A stretch of DNA of 64,000 nt from CAZODA01 sp964578485 (GCA_964578485.1 CAZODA010000003.1:62001-126000), one strand, 5' to 3'; counted from the stretch's first letter, positions 1-9,776 are shown. The notes: generated from the sequence alone by a model not told the origin. Numbers and translations: made by a program.

Positions 1-1390
1 GTTCTAATTGGTTCTCTGTAAGGGCACAGGTAACAGGACGGGTATCATCCATTTCTTTTACAATGCGAACCAGCTTAGGAGTAATATACAAACCACTTGA
101 ATCAAATTGTTCCCGAATTTCGTTACCTATACTGTACATAATTACTGATGGATGATTTCGTGTTCTCCTTACCATATCTCTTAAATCACGCTCATACCAA
201 TTATGGAAATACAAATGATAATCGTATTTCATTTTAGCCAAAGCCCAAGCGTCAAATGCCTCATCCATAACAAGGAAGCCCATCTCATCACAGAGTTCAT
301 AAAACTCAGGAGCAAATGGGTTATGCGCTGCACGAATGGCATTTACTCCCATTGCTTTCATAATCTCAAGTTGGCGTTCATTGGCCCGGCGATTATAAGC
401 TGCTCCAAGAGCACCCAAATCATGATGTAAACAGACTCCTTGAATTTTTAAGGCTTCACCATTTAAAAAGAAGCCTCTTTCACTATCAAACTCAAAGAAT
501 CTTATCCCTAATGGAGTTTCATAAGAATCAAGCAAATCACCTTCACTATAAACCCTGCTAACAATTTGATACATATTAGGATAGTCAGGTGACCAAAGTT
601 GAGGTTTTATTACCTTCATTTGCTGCTCAATTAAAGTTTCGCCACTTGAGACTCCACATTGCGTTTTAGCATGTGCAACACGCTTTTTGCCGTAATATAT
701 ATTACTGACAATTTCTAAATCTGAATTACTTCCGCTGAAATTTTCAATACGAATTTCCAAATTTACCAAGGCCTTATCGACACTAAGCTCAGGAGTTGTT
801 ACATAAGTACCCCAATGGCCGATTGCTATATTATTAACAGCTACAAGGCGAACTTTTCGATAAATTCCCGAACCGGTAAACCAACGAGAATTAGGTTGAT
901 CATGGTTATCCACCCTAAGCGCAACAACATTTTGTTCTCCTGTGGGATTCAAATACGGAGTAATATCATATTGAAAAGAAATATAACCAAAGGGTCTTTC
1001 TCCCAATAAATGGCCATTAATCCATACGCTTGAGTTTTGAAAGACTCCATCAAATTCGATCCGAACCCTTTTTTGTTTTAGAGCTTCAGTGCTAACAAAA
1101 GTCTTTCGGTACCATCCTATTCCTGCAGGTAAAGCACCACCTGCCGGAGTAGTACTATGTTCTTCGTTAAACTCACCTTCAATACTCCAATCGTGAGGTA
1201 CATTTAACACTCGCCATTGGCTGTCATCATAATTAGGATTAGAGGCCAATGAATCATCTAATAAAGCAAAGTGCCAATTATTGTTTAGTGGAATAATTAT
1301 GCGAACATTATCACTTGGTTTCGAACAAGACAATACTCCAACAATAAACATAGAGGCTATCAGGAATTTTGCCACATACCTTAGTTTCAT
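1..1390 (-). CDS. GH2 family glycosidase (beta-galactosidase-like), lipoprotein, 3' end outside window
   Basis: Translating the minus strand from the ATG at 1390 gives about 463 residues without a stop, running off the left edge. The N-terminus is a lipoprotein signal peptide ending in LSCSKPS. It is followed by the GH2 sugar-binding domain (PHDWSIEGEFNEEH, GIGWYRKTF, DGVFQNSSVWINGHLLG, NSRWFTGSGIYR) and then the start of the TIM barrel with NHPSVIMYSIGNEI, whose Glu is the GH2 acid/base. The nucleophile Glu lies beyond the edge. Family members release beta-galactosyl, beta-glucuronyl or related residues from polysaccharides; beside a pectate lyase and an esterase, a pectin side chain is the likely target (inference). 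It is the last visible member of a minus-strand run. The exact sugar specificity cannot be read from this part. Confidence 0.9.
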   Translation of the reverse strand, partial: MKLRYVAKFLIASMFIVGVLSCSKPSDNVRIIIPLNNNWHFALLDDSLASNPNYDDSQWRVLNVPHDWSIEGEFNEEHSTTPAGGALPAGIGWYRKTFVSTEALKQKRVRIEFDGVFQNSSVWINGHLLGERPFGYISFQYDITPYLNPTGEQNVVALRVDNHDQPNSRWFTGSGIYRKVRLVAVNNIAIGHWGTYVTTPELSVDKALVNLEIRIENFSGSNSDLEIVSNIYYGKKRVAHAKTQCGVSSGETLIEQQMKVIKPQLWSPDYPNMYQIVSRVYSEGDLLDSYETPLGIRFFEFDSERGFFLNGEALKIQGVCLHHDLGALGAAYNRRANERQLEIMKAMGVNAIRAAHNPFAPEFYELCDEMGFLVMDEAFDAWALAKMKYDYHLYFHNWYERDLRDMVRRTRNHPSVIMYSIGNEIREQFDSSGLYITPKLVRIVKEMDDTRPVTCALTENQLE

Positions 1391-1495
1391 ACGAAAACAC
1401 AATAAATTGCAATTTGAAATTCGATATAATTCTCTAATCAGTAAAATATTAAACCTTTGCAATCCCTTTAAACAGCACTATCTCAAATTTGTATT

Positions 1496-2881
1496 TTAAT
1501 AACTCTCATTCCAGAGTCTTTCTAAATCTTCAAAGCTCTTTAATGCATTTGCCGGTAGATCATGAGCTTCTGATCCAAACACTTTCATTTGCACTTGCGT
1601 TTCCAAGACAAAGCCATTTTCATCCCAGGTTCCGTCAGACTTACGTAAAGATTTCATTTGAAAGTTTTCCTGCAAAAAATCATATAAGGCATTACGTTTA
1701 GAAATGCCGTAGTCATGCCCCTCATCAGCAAAATGTGCATTTTGCACCTTCGAAGCAGCATTATAAAATTCATATATGCGTTGTACAAAAGGGAATTCCA
1801 TTTCAGGCACATGCTTAGTCCAATCATCTCCATCGGAAATAATCAATTGCGGTTTAGGAGCAAAGAAGGCACTAAATTCAGCATTGCTACTTCCTCCACC
1901 GCATAGGTGAATAGGTCGGCCACTTTCACAAGGACAACCACCTGCAAAATAAGATGAAAGCATTACTGCCGGAGCACTAAGGCTATAACGTTCATCCAAA
2001 GCAGAAAGAAACATTGTTTGACTTCCACCACCACTGGCACCGCTTATACCAACTCTATCTGGGTCAGCATACTCTAATGTTAAAAGATAATCAAGCACTC
2101 TAAAGCCATTAATAATCTGCATAGTCATTGCAAGACTGCTGCGATGTGTTGAAGGGTTAAACTGAAGAGCTGATTCTCCATAAGCAAAAAGGTCATAATT
2201 CATTACTATAGCACCCATTCGTGCCATTGTAGCACAACGAGCCTGTATATCCTTATTATAGCGGCCATCAGGAAAATGTCCATTGGGTGACACTATTACC
2301 GGCAATTTATTTTTAACACTTAAAGGTTTATATACAGAGCCAAATACATAAACTCCGGGCAAAGTTTCTAAAGCCACATTCTCAACTTGATAATCTTTAT
2401 ACTTACGTTTTTTGCTTACAATAGCAGCAGAAGAATTCCATTTGGGCAGTTCATCAATTCCAAGTGCTTCCCACAGGCAGGGTATCAAATCTTTTTTACG
2501 CTTTTCCCATTCTTCTACATTTCGGTATTGTTTTGCCAAATGTGCCAACAATTCCGCTCCTTCCGAAGGGGAGCGCTTATGGTAAGCATAAGGAACAATT
2601 TTATATCTGCCGTCTGTCTGAACCTCAAAGACGAGATCGAAAGGGCTGAGAATATTCCGTAAACTTTCCTCTGCATCAGGACGGAACCGCCAAAGGGCAT
2701 AATCTAATTCCTTTCCTTCAATCAAATTTTCTGAAACAGAAATTTGAATTCCGTATTGTTTCTGAAAAGTTTCAAGCACTTTGCTAAGCGACATTCCATA
2801 ATTCTCATCAGAAGTTTGTGCCTGCAAAGCATGTGTTTGTAGGCACAAAATCAAAAAAACAAATCCTAAAATTTTTCTCAT
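1496..2881 (-). CDS. Secreted alpha/beta-hydrolase carbohydrate esterase with N-terminal STN-like domain
   Basis: This 461-residue protein starts with a signal peptide (MRKILGFVFLILCLQTHA). Residues about 30-98 read like an STN/secretin-type short domain (SLSKVLETFQKQYGIQISV, then ESLRNILSPFDLVFEV and a YKIVPY strand). The rest is an alpha/beta hydrolase: PVIVSPNGHFPDGR, a nucleophile elbow GISGASGGGS with Ser about 283, an acid region IISDGDDW and a late His in DEGHDYG. The scaffold resembles acetyl-xylan-esterase-like and CE19-type pectin esterases of Bacteroidota; which ester it cuts (acetyl or methyl) is inferred only from the adjacent pectate lyase. It lies 84 bases downstream of the pectate lyase stop and 106 bases before the GH2 start, so the three may be co-transcribed. 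The STN domain is normally found on TonB receptors, which makes the fusion odd. Confidence 0.8.
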   Translation of the reverse strand: MRKILGFVFLILCLQTHALQAQTSDENYGMSLSKVLETFQKQYGIQISVSENLIEGKELDYALWRFRPDAEESLRNILSPFDLVFEVQTDGRYKIVPYAYHKRSPSEGAELLAHLAKQYRNVEEWEKRKKDLIPCLWEALGIDELPKWNSSAAIVSKKRKYKDYQVENVALETLPGVYVFGSVYKPLSVKNKLPVIVSPNGHFPDGRYNKDIQARCATMARMGAIVMNYDLFAYGESALQFNPSTHRSSLAMTMQIINGFRVLDYLLTLEYADPDRVGISGASGGGSQTMFLSALDERYSLSAPAVMLSSYFAGGCPCESGRPIHLCGGGSSNAEFSAFFAPKPQLIISDGDDWTKHVPEMEFPFVQRIYEFYNAASKVQNAHFADEGHDYGISKRNALYDFLQENFQMKSLRKSDGTWDENGFVLETQVQMKVFGSEAHDLPANALKSFEDLERLWNESY

Positions 2882-2964
2882 TGCTAACTATTTTATATCC
2901 ATTTTCCGGCGTTAATATCCAAAGTTTCAAATGAAGTTTGAAATAGCTTCAAGTTGTAATAGCT

Positions 2965-4659
2965 TTATTTATGCAAGTTACCTTTTTCTCTAAGTGTATC
3001 GTAATTATAAATTAAATTGGTCCAATCAACTTTCGTTTCAGGATCAATCCCATTAATAAATTTTTCAATATTTGTATATCCATCACCATTTAGGTCGCCA
3101 TTTGCATCAGAAGGATCATTAGGATCCAATCCATATTTTAATTCCCACCAATCAGGCATTCCATCTAAATCACTATCAAGATATGGATCTCCTTTATACT
3201 CGGGATATCCTCCTACTTGTTTAATATCAGTTATTATGCCGAGCTTATAAGAGTCTGCAGGTAGCCGACGTTTGTTATATCCGGTATCTTCTGCTTCCAA
3301 TCCATCTTCAACCTCAACAACTCCGGTTCTTATTTGCTTAATAATTCTTTCATCTACAGCATCTCTACATGGAATGGAAGCTCCGGCATAGTTCAACACC
3401 CATTCATAGGCCTCTTCTGCCGGCATAATACGTAAGTATGCCATTTCAAAAGGTTCTTTAGACCGAATTTTATAGAAATGTTTAACAGCTTCTTCATAAG
3501 TCATATTACTCAATTGAATTCCTCCCTTCCAATTATTTTCAGAAACATCTTTATTTCCTTCAACAATATTTCCATGCGCATAAACTCTTCCGAACAAAAC
3601 AGAATCTATGCTGCCCGGTTCCGGTTTTGCAATACGGTATCGCAGCGGACTATCTTCGGGAGTTACCGGACCCGGTTTGTAATAATTATTAATAATATTC
3701 CACATAGATCGATAGTCACCACCATCAACAGTTCGATTCCACCAATTGTAGATTACATTATTAATATAGGCAAAATCTCCCCACATACCTACCGAGGGAT
3801 TTCTTGATATATTATTAGCAAACAAATTTCTAATCATAGAACTGTTAAGTCCTCCAAAAGTGCTGCCAAAAGCATGATTATAGGTATCAAGCGTTTCAGC
3901 AATTATACTGTTTTGCACGGTAATATTTACTGTAGGAAGTTTCTGAGGAGGTCTTTGAGGATGTCTCTTTGGCTCGGGTGTCCACATATTACGATATAGA
4001 GAAAGAGTTTCGTCAAGTCCCCAGGAAGCCGACACATGGTCTAATATTATATTTCCTATGGCATCCCCACTAATTGCATCATCTCTGCGTAACACATCAG
4101 TTTCTCCTCTTCTAAAACGTAAATGTCGAATAATTACATCATGAGTAGCAATATCAACTGATTCACCTGCAATAACAACTCCATCACCAGGTGCTGTTTG
4201 TCCGGCAATAGTAATATAAGGAGCTCTAATTATTATAGGATCTTGTAATTGAACAATACCTGCAACATTAAATACGACAATACGTGCTCCGCCGGCTTCA
4301 CAAGCTTCCCGAAAAGAACCCGGTCCATCATCGTTCAAATTGGTAACCACAAATACCTTCCCCCCTCTTCCCCCGGGAGTAAACATACCTCCACCTTCTG
4401 CTCCGGGGAAAGCAGGTATTTTAGCTTGTTTAAGTGCATTTGGAACACCTGCCCATGGAATATATGGCCTACCTTCCTTAATTTCCTTCTCTACCTCAGG
4501 CCATGCTAGTTCCCAAACTTTATCAGAACGAGCATTTACTTGTTTCATATAACTTTCACCTTTAGCACTCTCTTCCTTAGGAATTACCGGATATTGAGCT
4601 AAACTGCTTCTTACCAACAAGCAAGCAAAAAAACAAATCCAAAAACTCTTTGTCTTCAT
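2965..4659 (-). CDS. Secreted pectate lyase, polysaccharide lyase family 1
   Basis: This enzyme cleaves polygalacturonate by beta-elimination outside the cytoplasm. The start chosen is the ATG at 4659, because it gives a clean signal peptide (MKTKSFWICFFACLLVRSSLAQ); an upstream in-frame start would add nine residues. The PL1 beta-helix begins at IPAFPGAEGGGMFTPGGRGG and includes TNLNDDGPGSFREACEAGG, TIAGQTAPGDGV and the calcium and substrate region DHVSASWGLDETLSLYR. The C-terminus (DSDLDGMPDWWELKYGLD, then DANGDLNGDGYTN) is an Asp-rich calcium-binding repeat of thrombospondin-3/dockerin type. A LacI-type operator lies 128 bases upstream. It precedes the esterase and GH2 genes and follows the sugar-acid operon, so it probably provides the substrate for that operon. 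Confidence 0.92.
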   Translation of the reverse strand: MKTKSFWICFFACLLVRSSLAQYPVIPKEESAKGESYMKQVNARSDKVWELAWPEVEKEIKEGRPYIPWAGVPNALKQAKIPAFPGAEGGGMFTPGGRGGKVFVVTNLNDDGPGSFREACEAGGARIVVFNVAGIVQLQDPIIIRAPYITIAGQTAPGDGVVIAGESVDIATHDVIIRHLRFRRGETDVLRRDDAISGDAIGNIILDHVSASWGLDETLSLYRNMWTPEPKRHPQRPPQKLPTVNITVQNSIIAETLDTYNHAFGSTFGGLNSSMIRNLFANNISRNPSVGMWGDFAYINNVIYNWWNRTVDGGDYRSMWNIINNYYKPGPVTPEDSPLRYRIAKPEPGSIDSVLFGRVYAHGNIVEGNKDVSENNWKGGIQLSNMTYEEAVKHFYKIRSKEPFEMAYLRIMPAEEAYEWVLNYAGASIPCRDAVDERIIKQIRTGVVEVEDGLEAEDTGYNKRRLPADSYKLGIITDIKQVGGYPEYKGDPYLDSDLDGMPDWWELKYGLDPNDPSDANGDLNGDGYTNIEKFINGIDPETKVDWTNLIYNYDTLREKGNLHK

Positions 4660-5066
4660 AAGCAATAATTTTAAAGGGCAACTCAAAGTATTTATTGAAC
4701 TTATCCCCTTTTATTTCACATAAAGCTAATTTTTAAAAACTAAACTTGGGGTTAAAGGCGCAATAATCATAAAAATCTCATTTTCATGAAAACGATTTCA
4801 CAAAGATTACTAAAAAGCAATATAAATCCAAAAACAGCTAAAAGCTGTAAGTTTGCCCTTTTTAGAAATATACACAAAGTTGTTAATATAAGAGTTATAC
4901 ATACACAGAAACCTTTAAATTGGTGGATCATAAACTAAAAGGCTCATTTTCTTCAGCTAATTTTTAGAAAAAGAATAAGCGTTTCAAATTTTATAATTTA
5001 AGATTAAGGATTATAAGCATAAAAATTTTATCTAAGCAAGAAAGGTCATAGCTTATCTCAATTATT
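4660..5066. other. 407-base intergenic region between symporter and pectate lyase
   Basis: No ORF of note lies here. The region is AT-rich and holds one LacI-type operator (4787-4800). I found no convincing TAnnTTTG promoter element for the pectate lyase on the minus strand and no strong terminator hairpin after the symporter gene. Confidence 0.6.
4787..4800. promoter_or_regulatory. LacI-type operator upstream of pectate lyase
   Basis: The 14-mer TGAAAACGATTTCA is a near-palindrome around a central CG, as expected for LacI/GalR-family proteins. It matches the pattern TGNAAWCGWTTNCA shared with sites at 11026 and 12187. It lies 128 bases before the pectate lyase ATG. Binding by the LacI protein encoded at 11097-12095 is inferred. 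Confidence 0.75.
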
Positions 5067-6635
5067 TTACAAATCAAGTTTTTGTGCTTTTTTCATTTCT
5101 TTCCAGTCATAATATGTTAATTTTTCAGTTAACTTTTTACCTTTAAAAAAACAACTTGCTACATATCCTACAATAAAAAGTATTATATGGCTATATACTC
5201 CAACCATGTATGAGTGATGTTTATAATTAAAACGTCCCAAATCTAAGATAAGTCTTGGATTATTTTCACCCATAGGCATTGAAGATAGTAAAGCATAAGC
5301 AGTAAAAATGACACATGCTCCTATGCCAAAATAGAGTCCTTTAGTATTGGCTCTTTTGCTAAATATGCCTAATAAAAACATTCCGGCAATTCCTCCGGAG
5401 AAAATTGCATATAGTGTAAAGACAATAGCCAACACACCTTCACCTCCTGATCTAACATAATACAATGCTATTCCAATAGAGCCAAATCCTGACAATAAAA
5501 TAAAGATTCTACTAAGGATTAACTGAGTAGTTTGACTTGCATTAGGTTTAAAGCGTAAAAAGTAATCTTCAAGGCAAACAGCTGAAATACTGTTAAGATC
5601 AGAATCGAGGGAGGAAATAGCAGCAGCTATTAAGGCAGATAAAATGAGTCCTACAACTCCTACCGGCAGCTCTGTCATAATAAAATAAGGAAACACTTCA
5701 TCATTTTTAATTCCTTCCGGCAAAATTCCCGGAGAAATTTGATAATAAGAAAACAGGGCTGTTCCAATAAACATAAACAAGACCCAGACAGGCACACTCA
5801 ACAACACTCCTATAAGCGAGGCTTTAAACGCTTCTTTATCAGTTTTAGCTGTTAGATAACGTTGAACAATAGTTTGGTCAGTTCCGTACTTTTGGATTGC
5901 ATAAAACACCCCATTTAGTGCCATCACTATAAATGTCAGATTAACAAACTCAAAGTCATAAGGGCCAAAACCAATTTTATCATTATCCAATGCCATCCTC
6001 CATATTGTAGAAGGTCCTCCCTCCACAGAAAATAGTATAATAAGCAATGCTGTTATCCCCCCAACTATCAATAAAATACCTTGAATAACATCCAACCACA
6101 TCACAGCCTCAATCCCTCCCAATATCGAAAGTAATAATACAGATATACCTACCAGCCATATAATAGTAACTATATCAACTTCAATAATCGGTGATAAAGC
6201 CATGGCTAATAAATAAAACACTGTGCCCATTTTTGTAAAATGGATTAAAACGAAAGCTATGGAGCTATACAAGCGGGCAAAAAAACCAAATCTATGTTCA
6301 AAATATTCAAAGGCACTAAGTCGGATCACCTTTCTGAATAAGGGCACTACAAATCCAATTATAAGAATCAGAACAACAGGTACCATCAAGCCTTGCACCA
6401 ATCTGATCCAATTGGATGAAAATCCTTCTCCGGGGTAAGCAATAAAAGTAACGCTGCTGATTAGGGTTGCCATAATAGATATCCCTATTGCCCAAGCAGG
6501 TATTTTTCCTGAAGCTTTAAAAAAGCTATCAGTATTTTTTTGTTTACTTGCGAAATACACTCCCATTCCTACCGTAAGGATAATTGAGAGACAGATAATT
6601 ATATAATCAACAATATGTATGGAGCCTAAACTCAT
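5067..6635 (-). CDS. Sodium:solute symporter family (SSS) transporter
   Basis: This 522-residue, highly hydrophobic protein has about 13-14 predicted membrane segments. It starts with the SSS pattern IVDYIIICLSIILTVGMGVYFA followed by KNTDSFFKASGKIPAWAIG, and contains the typical ISSLDSDLNSISAVCLEDYF segment. Family members use a sodium gradient to import sugars, uronates or other organic solutes. It is the last gene of the alcohol dehydrogenase-DapA-PdxA2-DUF1537 operon, starting 18 bases after the kinase stop, so it most likely imports the sugar acid or pectin-derived oligomer that those enzymes use (inference). The substrate cannot be read from sequence. Confidence 0.9.
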   Translation of the reverse strand: MSLGSIHIVDYIIICLSIILTVGMGVYFASKQKNTDSFFKASGKIPAWAIGISIMATLISSVTFIAYPGEGFSSNWIRLVQGLMVPVVLILIIGFVVPLFRKVIRLSAFEYFEHRFGFFARLYSSIAFVLIHFTKMGTVFYLLAMALSPIIEVDIVTIIWLVGISVLLLSILGGIEAVMWLDVIQGILLIVGGITALLIILFSVEGGPSTIWRMALDNDKIGFGPYDFEFVNLTFIVMALNGVFYAIQKYGTDQTIVQRYLTAKTDKEAFKASLIGVLLSVPVWVLFMFIGTALFSYYQISPGILPEGIKNDEVFPYFIMTELPVGVVGLILSALIAAAISSLDSDLNSISAVCLEDYFLRFKPNASQTTQLILSRIFILLSGFGSIGIALYYVRSGGEGVLAIVFTLYAIFSGGIAGMFLLGIFSKRANTKGLYFGIGACVIFTAYALLSSMPMGENNPRLILDLGRFNYKHHSYMVGVYSHIILFIVGYVASCFFKGKKLTEKLTYYDWKEMKKAQKLDL

Positions 6636-6653
6636 AAGATATATGTAAAGGAT

Positions 6654-7802
6654 TTAAAAAATAAAATTTTTAGGCCAAAGATAACTACCTGGTTTTGTAG
6701 TTATATTTAATCCTTCATATTCTTTAACTTTCATTTGGATGACCCCTACATCAATCTCTCTATATGGGAAAAGTTTTGAAATGCCAAGTTTCTTCAAAAT
6801 CTCAGATGTTGTAGCACCTCCCTCAATGAGTAAATCATTTATTTGCACCTTTTGCATTACACGCGCAACTAATTCTGCATAATTTTTTTGGATCCGACTA
6901 GCTAGATTCTTTTCTTTGTTTTCCCCGTTATTGGTTGTAACTATAACTCTACCTGTTGCTTCCATAACTTCAACAACTTTATCAACCCACTTATTCATTT
7001 CACTTTGAGGAAAATCGGGATTACTATAAATAACATCAGGCATATAAACATATTTCAATCCTGCATCAGTAAGTTTTTCAACTACCTCTTGAGGTTTTGG
7101 ATATGTACTTCCAAAAACAAATAGTGCTTTATCGCCAATATTAAAAGTACGTAATTCAGAATCGGCCGGTTTATCTTTATCATTTCCAATTATAGCATTA
7201 AAAAAGCCTGAGCCTCCGGCGGGAATTATCGTATTATCCAAACGCGAGGCCCATTTGTGCATTTCCTCTGTACTTGAAATATTGCCAAAAAACACACCTT
7301 CTTTTGGGAATTCTTCTTCTATATCAATGTTATGAATAAGCATATCATCAGTTTCGACTATTTCTTTAACAAGGCTTGATTTAACAGGATACTCAGGATC
7401 GTCGCCAAAAAAAGTTTCGCTAAGTGGGACATCATTAATATAATATACCCCATCATGTATTAATCTTCCGAAATAAGGATTACCTGCAATAACAAGTGCT
7501 CTTTTTTTATTCAAGGCCTCCATATGAGCATAAAGCTCTACCAGTATATTTCCTCTTAAAACTGAATCAATTTTTTTAAATATAAAGTCAGGATTTAAGG
7601 AAGAAAGTTGATTTACAATTTTTTTCACTTCGCGCTTTGCCTTCTCGCCACTCATAGACCTGGTATTCGTAGCAATTACAACAATATCGATATCACGAAC
7701 TCCGTTAACATCAGTTTCTATTATTACATTTAAGCCATGCCGTAAGGCTACTCCTCCGATTTCGGCAGCTCCTGTAAAATCATCCGCAATAACCGCTATC
7801 AT
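6654..7802 (-). CDS. Four-carbon acid sugar kinase family protein (DUF1537, DtnK/OtnK/OiaK type)
   Basis: The start taken is the ATG at 7802 (MIAVIADDFTGAAEIGG); a TTG 15 bases upstream is a weaker choice. The N-terminal ADDFTGA motif is the hallmark of the DUF1537 sugar-binding domain, and the C-terminal half carries the nucleotide-binding part, including LLIEGGATTSEILKKLG. Known family members phosphorylate D-threonate, D-erythronate, 3-keto-tetronates or 3-oxo-isoapionate. The gene sits directly after a PdxA2-like dehydrogenase (11-base gap), the same pair as in known threonate/erythronate pathways, where kinase plus dehydrogenase give dihydroxyacetone phosphate and CO2. The present substrate is unproven; a pectin-derived acid is likely from the adjoining pectate lyase and shared operator. 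Confidence 0.87.
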   Translation of the reverse strand: MIAVIADDFTGAAEIGGVALRHGLNVIIETDVNGVRDIDIVVIATNTRSMSGEKAKREVKKIVNQLSSLNPDFIFKKIDSVLRGNILVELYAHMEALNKKRALVIAGNPYFGRLIHDGVYYINDVPLSETFFGDDPEYPVKSSLVKEIVETDDMLIHNIDIEEEFPKEGVFFGNISSTEEMHKWASRLDNTIIPAGGSGFFNAIIGNDKDKPADSELRTFNIGDKALFVFGSTYPKPQEVVEKLTDAGLKYVYMPDVIYSNPDFPQSEMNKWVDKVVEVMEATGRVIVTTNNGENKEKNLASRIQKNYAELVARVMQKVQINDLLIEGGATTSEILKKLGISKLFPYREIDVGVIQMKVKEYEGLNITTKPGSYLWPKNFIF

Positions 7803-7813
7803 TTTTTTATTTT

Positions 7814-8857
7814 TCAATTATAATTAGCACTACAAAACCTTAAAGCATAATCCATTGCCAATACTAAAGCATCTTCACTAGCGAGACCTTTACCTGCGAT
7901 CTCGAATGCTGTTCCATGATCAACAGAAGTCCTTATAATCGGAAGCCCTAAAGTTATATTAACACCTTTGACACTTTTCAATAAATCTTTTGTTTTGTCC
8001 CACTCAAAGCCAATTACTTTAAAAGGAATATGTCCTTGATCATGGTACATTGCTACACAACCGTCATAGCGTCCTCCATTTGCCAATACGAATAAAGAAT
8101 CCGGCGGAATAGGTCCATCTACCATAACTCCTTCTTGTAAAAGTTTATTTATAGCAGGAATAATTTCTTCTTGTTCTTCTGTACCAAACAAACCGTTATC
8201 TCCGGCATGTGGATTCAGTCCTGCAACACCAATTCGTGGGTTTTTTACACCCATAGTTTTAAGGGCTGAATTTAGAAGTTGCACTACTTCAATAATTCGG
8301 TTTTTTTTAACCATATCCACAGCTTTCCGTAAACTCACATGAGTACTTACATGAATCACTTTTAAGTTTTCATCTGCCAAAAGCATTGCATACTTCTTAG
8401 TATTTGTGTAGTGCGCATATATTTCGGTGTGTCCTGAAAATAAGTGACCTGCAGCATTAATCGACGCTTTATTAATAGGGCCTGTTACAGTAGCATCAAC
8501 TTTTCCATTCATTGCAAATTTAATTGCAGAAAGTATGCAACGAAAAGCTAAATCCCCACAAGCAGCATTTATCTCACCTAAAGGTAAATTTTTAATTCCA
8601 CCTTCCAATTCATGTTCTACAACATCCATAGTTCCCCATTCAAAAACAGCTTCTTCGACCTGCTTAATCAAATTGAGTTTTAATTTTATGTCAATTAAAT
8701 TCATGATATGAGCAAGCACCTCAGAATTACCCATTAAAATCGGCCTACATTTATTGTACACTTCTTTATTTGCAAAAGCTTTAATGGCAATTTCGGGTCC
8801 AATGCCTGCAGCATCTCCCATAGTAACAGCTAAAATTGGTTTGTGCAAATCACTCAT
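7814..8857 (-). CDS. PdxA-family 4-phospho-sugar-acid dehydrogenase (PdxA2-like)
   Basis: This 347-residue protein belongs to the PdxA family, with the N-terminal PILAVTMGDAAGIGPEIAIKA and the metal- and substrate-binding segments GHTEIYAHYT, NPHAGDNG and MYHDQGHIPFKVIGF. PdxA proper oxidises 4-hydroxythreonine phosphate in pyridoxal phosphate synthesis. Copies beside a DUF1537 kinase (PdxA2) instead oxidise and decarboxylate D-threonate or D-erythronate 4-phosphate to dihydroxyacetone phosphate. Here the gene is located between a DapA-family lyase (1-base gap) and the DUF1537 kinase, so the catabolic role is much more likely. No other pyridoxal synthesis gene is nearby. Confidence 0.88.
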   Translation of the reverse strand: MSDLHKPILAVTMGDAAGIGPEIAIKAFANKEVYNKCRPILMGNSEVLAHIMNLIDIKLKLNLIKQVEEAVFEWGTMDVVEHELEGGIKNLPLGEINAACGDLAFRCILSAIKFAMNGKVDATVTGPINKASINAAGHLFSGHTEIYAHYTNTKKYAMLLADENLKVIHVSTHVSLRKAVDMVKKNRIIEVVQLLNSALKTMGVKNPRIGVAGLNPHAGDNGLFGTEEQEEIIPAINKLLQEGVMVDGPIPPDSLFVLANGGRYDGCVAMYHDQGHIPFKVIGFEWDKTKDLLKSVKGVNITLGLPIIRTSVDHGTAFEIAGKGLASEDALVLAMDYALRFCSANYN

Positions 8858-8858
8858 A

Positions 8859-9776
8859 TCACAATATCTTCATTTTTTTCAATTCAATTTTCATCTCTCG
8901 TAGATACTTTTTCTCTTCTTGTTCATCCATGGTATATAGTGGTGGTGCGACATAAGGATCACATAAACCTTTAAGTGATAATAATAATTTTAAGGCAGCC
9001 AAGGATTCAGCCAGTGATTTACCTTTTTGATACAACAGAGAAACTTTATCTGTTTGTTTCTGCAAACTTTCTGCTTTTCCCTTATTTCCAGTCTTCACAG
9101 CAGTAAACAATTCAACATACCACGAAGGAATCAAATTGCCGGCACTAGGGACTATCCCTTCTGCTCCTGCGCCAAGAGTTTTATATGATGAAGCTGCCCA
9201 ACCACTCAGAAAAACAAAATCATTACGCTTTTTATACATCTCTATTATTTTCAAAACACGTTCTTCATCTTGTTCTGAATCTTTAATTCCAATAATGTTA
9301 GGATGTTGACTAAGAACATTTATAACCGAAATAGGGATACTGATTTTTGTTGTTGAGGGCATATTATACAACATTAATGGTAAGGGAAGCTTATCAGCAA
9401 GATCTTCAAAATATTTTATCAAACTACTGTCATTAAGCGAATAATAGGCAGGAGGCGTAGAAACCAACACATTTGCTCCAAGCTTGTAAAATCTTTCAGC
9501 ATCTATTAAACTATCTTCAAAGCAATTATTTGAGATACCTGCATATAATAAAGTTCTATTGTTAATTGTAGCAGAAGCAGCTTTAACTATCTCTAAACGA
9601 GTCACTGACGGAAGTGAAGGCGCTTCTCCTGTAGTACCTAAAACAAAAGGTTTCGCACCTTCCGCTACAAGATGTTCAACAAGCTGAGCAACACTTTCTG
9701 TATCCGCATTACCTTCAGGATCTAAAGGACTAACCATTGGAACAATAACTCCTCCGTACTTTAACTTAAAACTCAT
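8859..9776 (-). CDS. DapA/NAL-family lyase or aldolase
   Basis: This 305-residue class I aldolase-fold enzyme has GGVIVPMVSPLD at the N-terminus, the GTTGEAPSL phosphate/carboxylate loop, a Tyr at about 137 (LMLYNMPSTT) and the Schiff-base Lys at about 165 (IIGIKDSEQ). The family includes dihydrodipicolinate synthase, sialate lyase and 2-keto-3-deoxy sugar-acid aldolases. Its place inside a sugar-acid operon, far from lysine genes, argues for a catabolic aldolase or dehydratase. A plausible role is to cleave a keto-deoxy acid to pyruvate and an aldehyde that the adjacent alcohol dehydrogenase reduces; this is inference. Confidence 0.85.
   Translation of the reverse strand: MSFKLKYGGVIVPMVSPLDPEGNADTESVAQLVEHLVAEGAKPFVLGTTGEAPSLPSVTRLEIVKAASATINNRTLLYAGISNNCFEDSLIDAERFYKLGANVLVSTPPAYYSLNDSSLIKYFEDLADKLPLPLMLYNMPSTTKISIPISVINVLSQHPNIIGIKDSEQDEERVLKIIEMYKKRNDFVFLSGWAASSYKTLGAGAEGIVPSAGNLIPSWYVELFTAVKTGNKGKAESLQKQTDKVSLLYQKGKSLAESLAALKLLLSLKGLCDPYVAPPLYTMDEQEEKKYLREMKIELKKMKIL

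Noticed and set aside
5067..6635. Antisense ORFs across the minus-strand genes (for example 6223-6438 plus)
   Set aside because: They overlap well-supported genes, lack family motifs and have no promoter.
7814..8857. Pyridoxal phosphate biosynthesis PdxA
   Set aside because: Operon neighbours are a DUF1537 kinase and a DapA-family enzyme, with no other pdx genes near; a catabolic PdxA2 role fits better.
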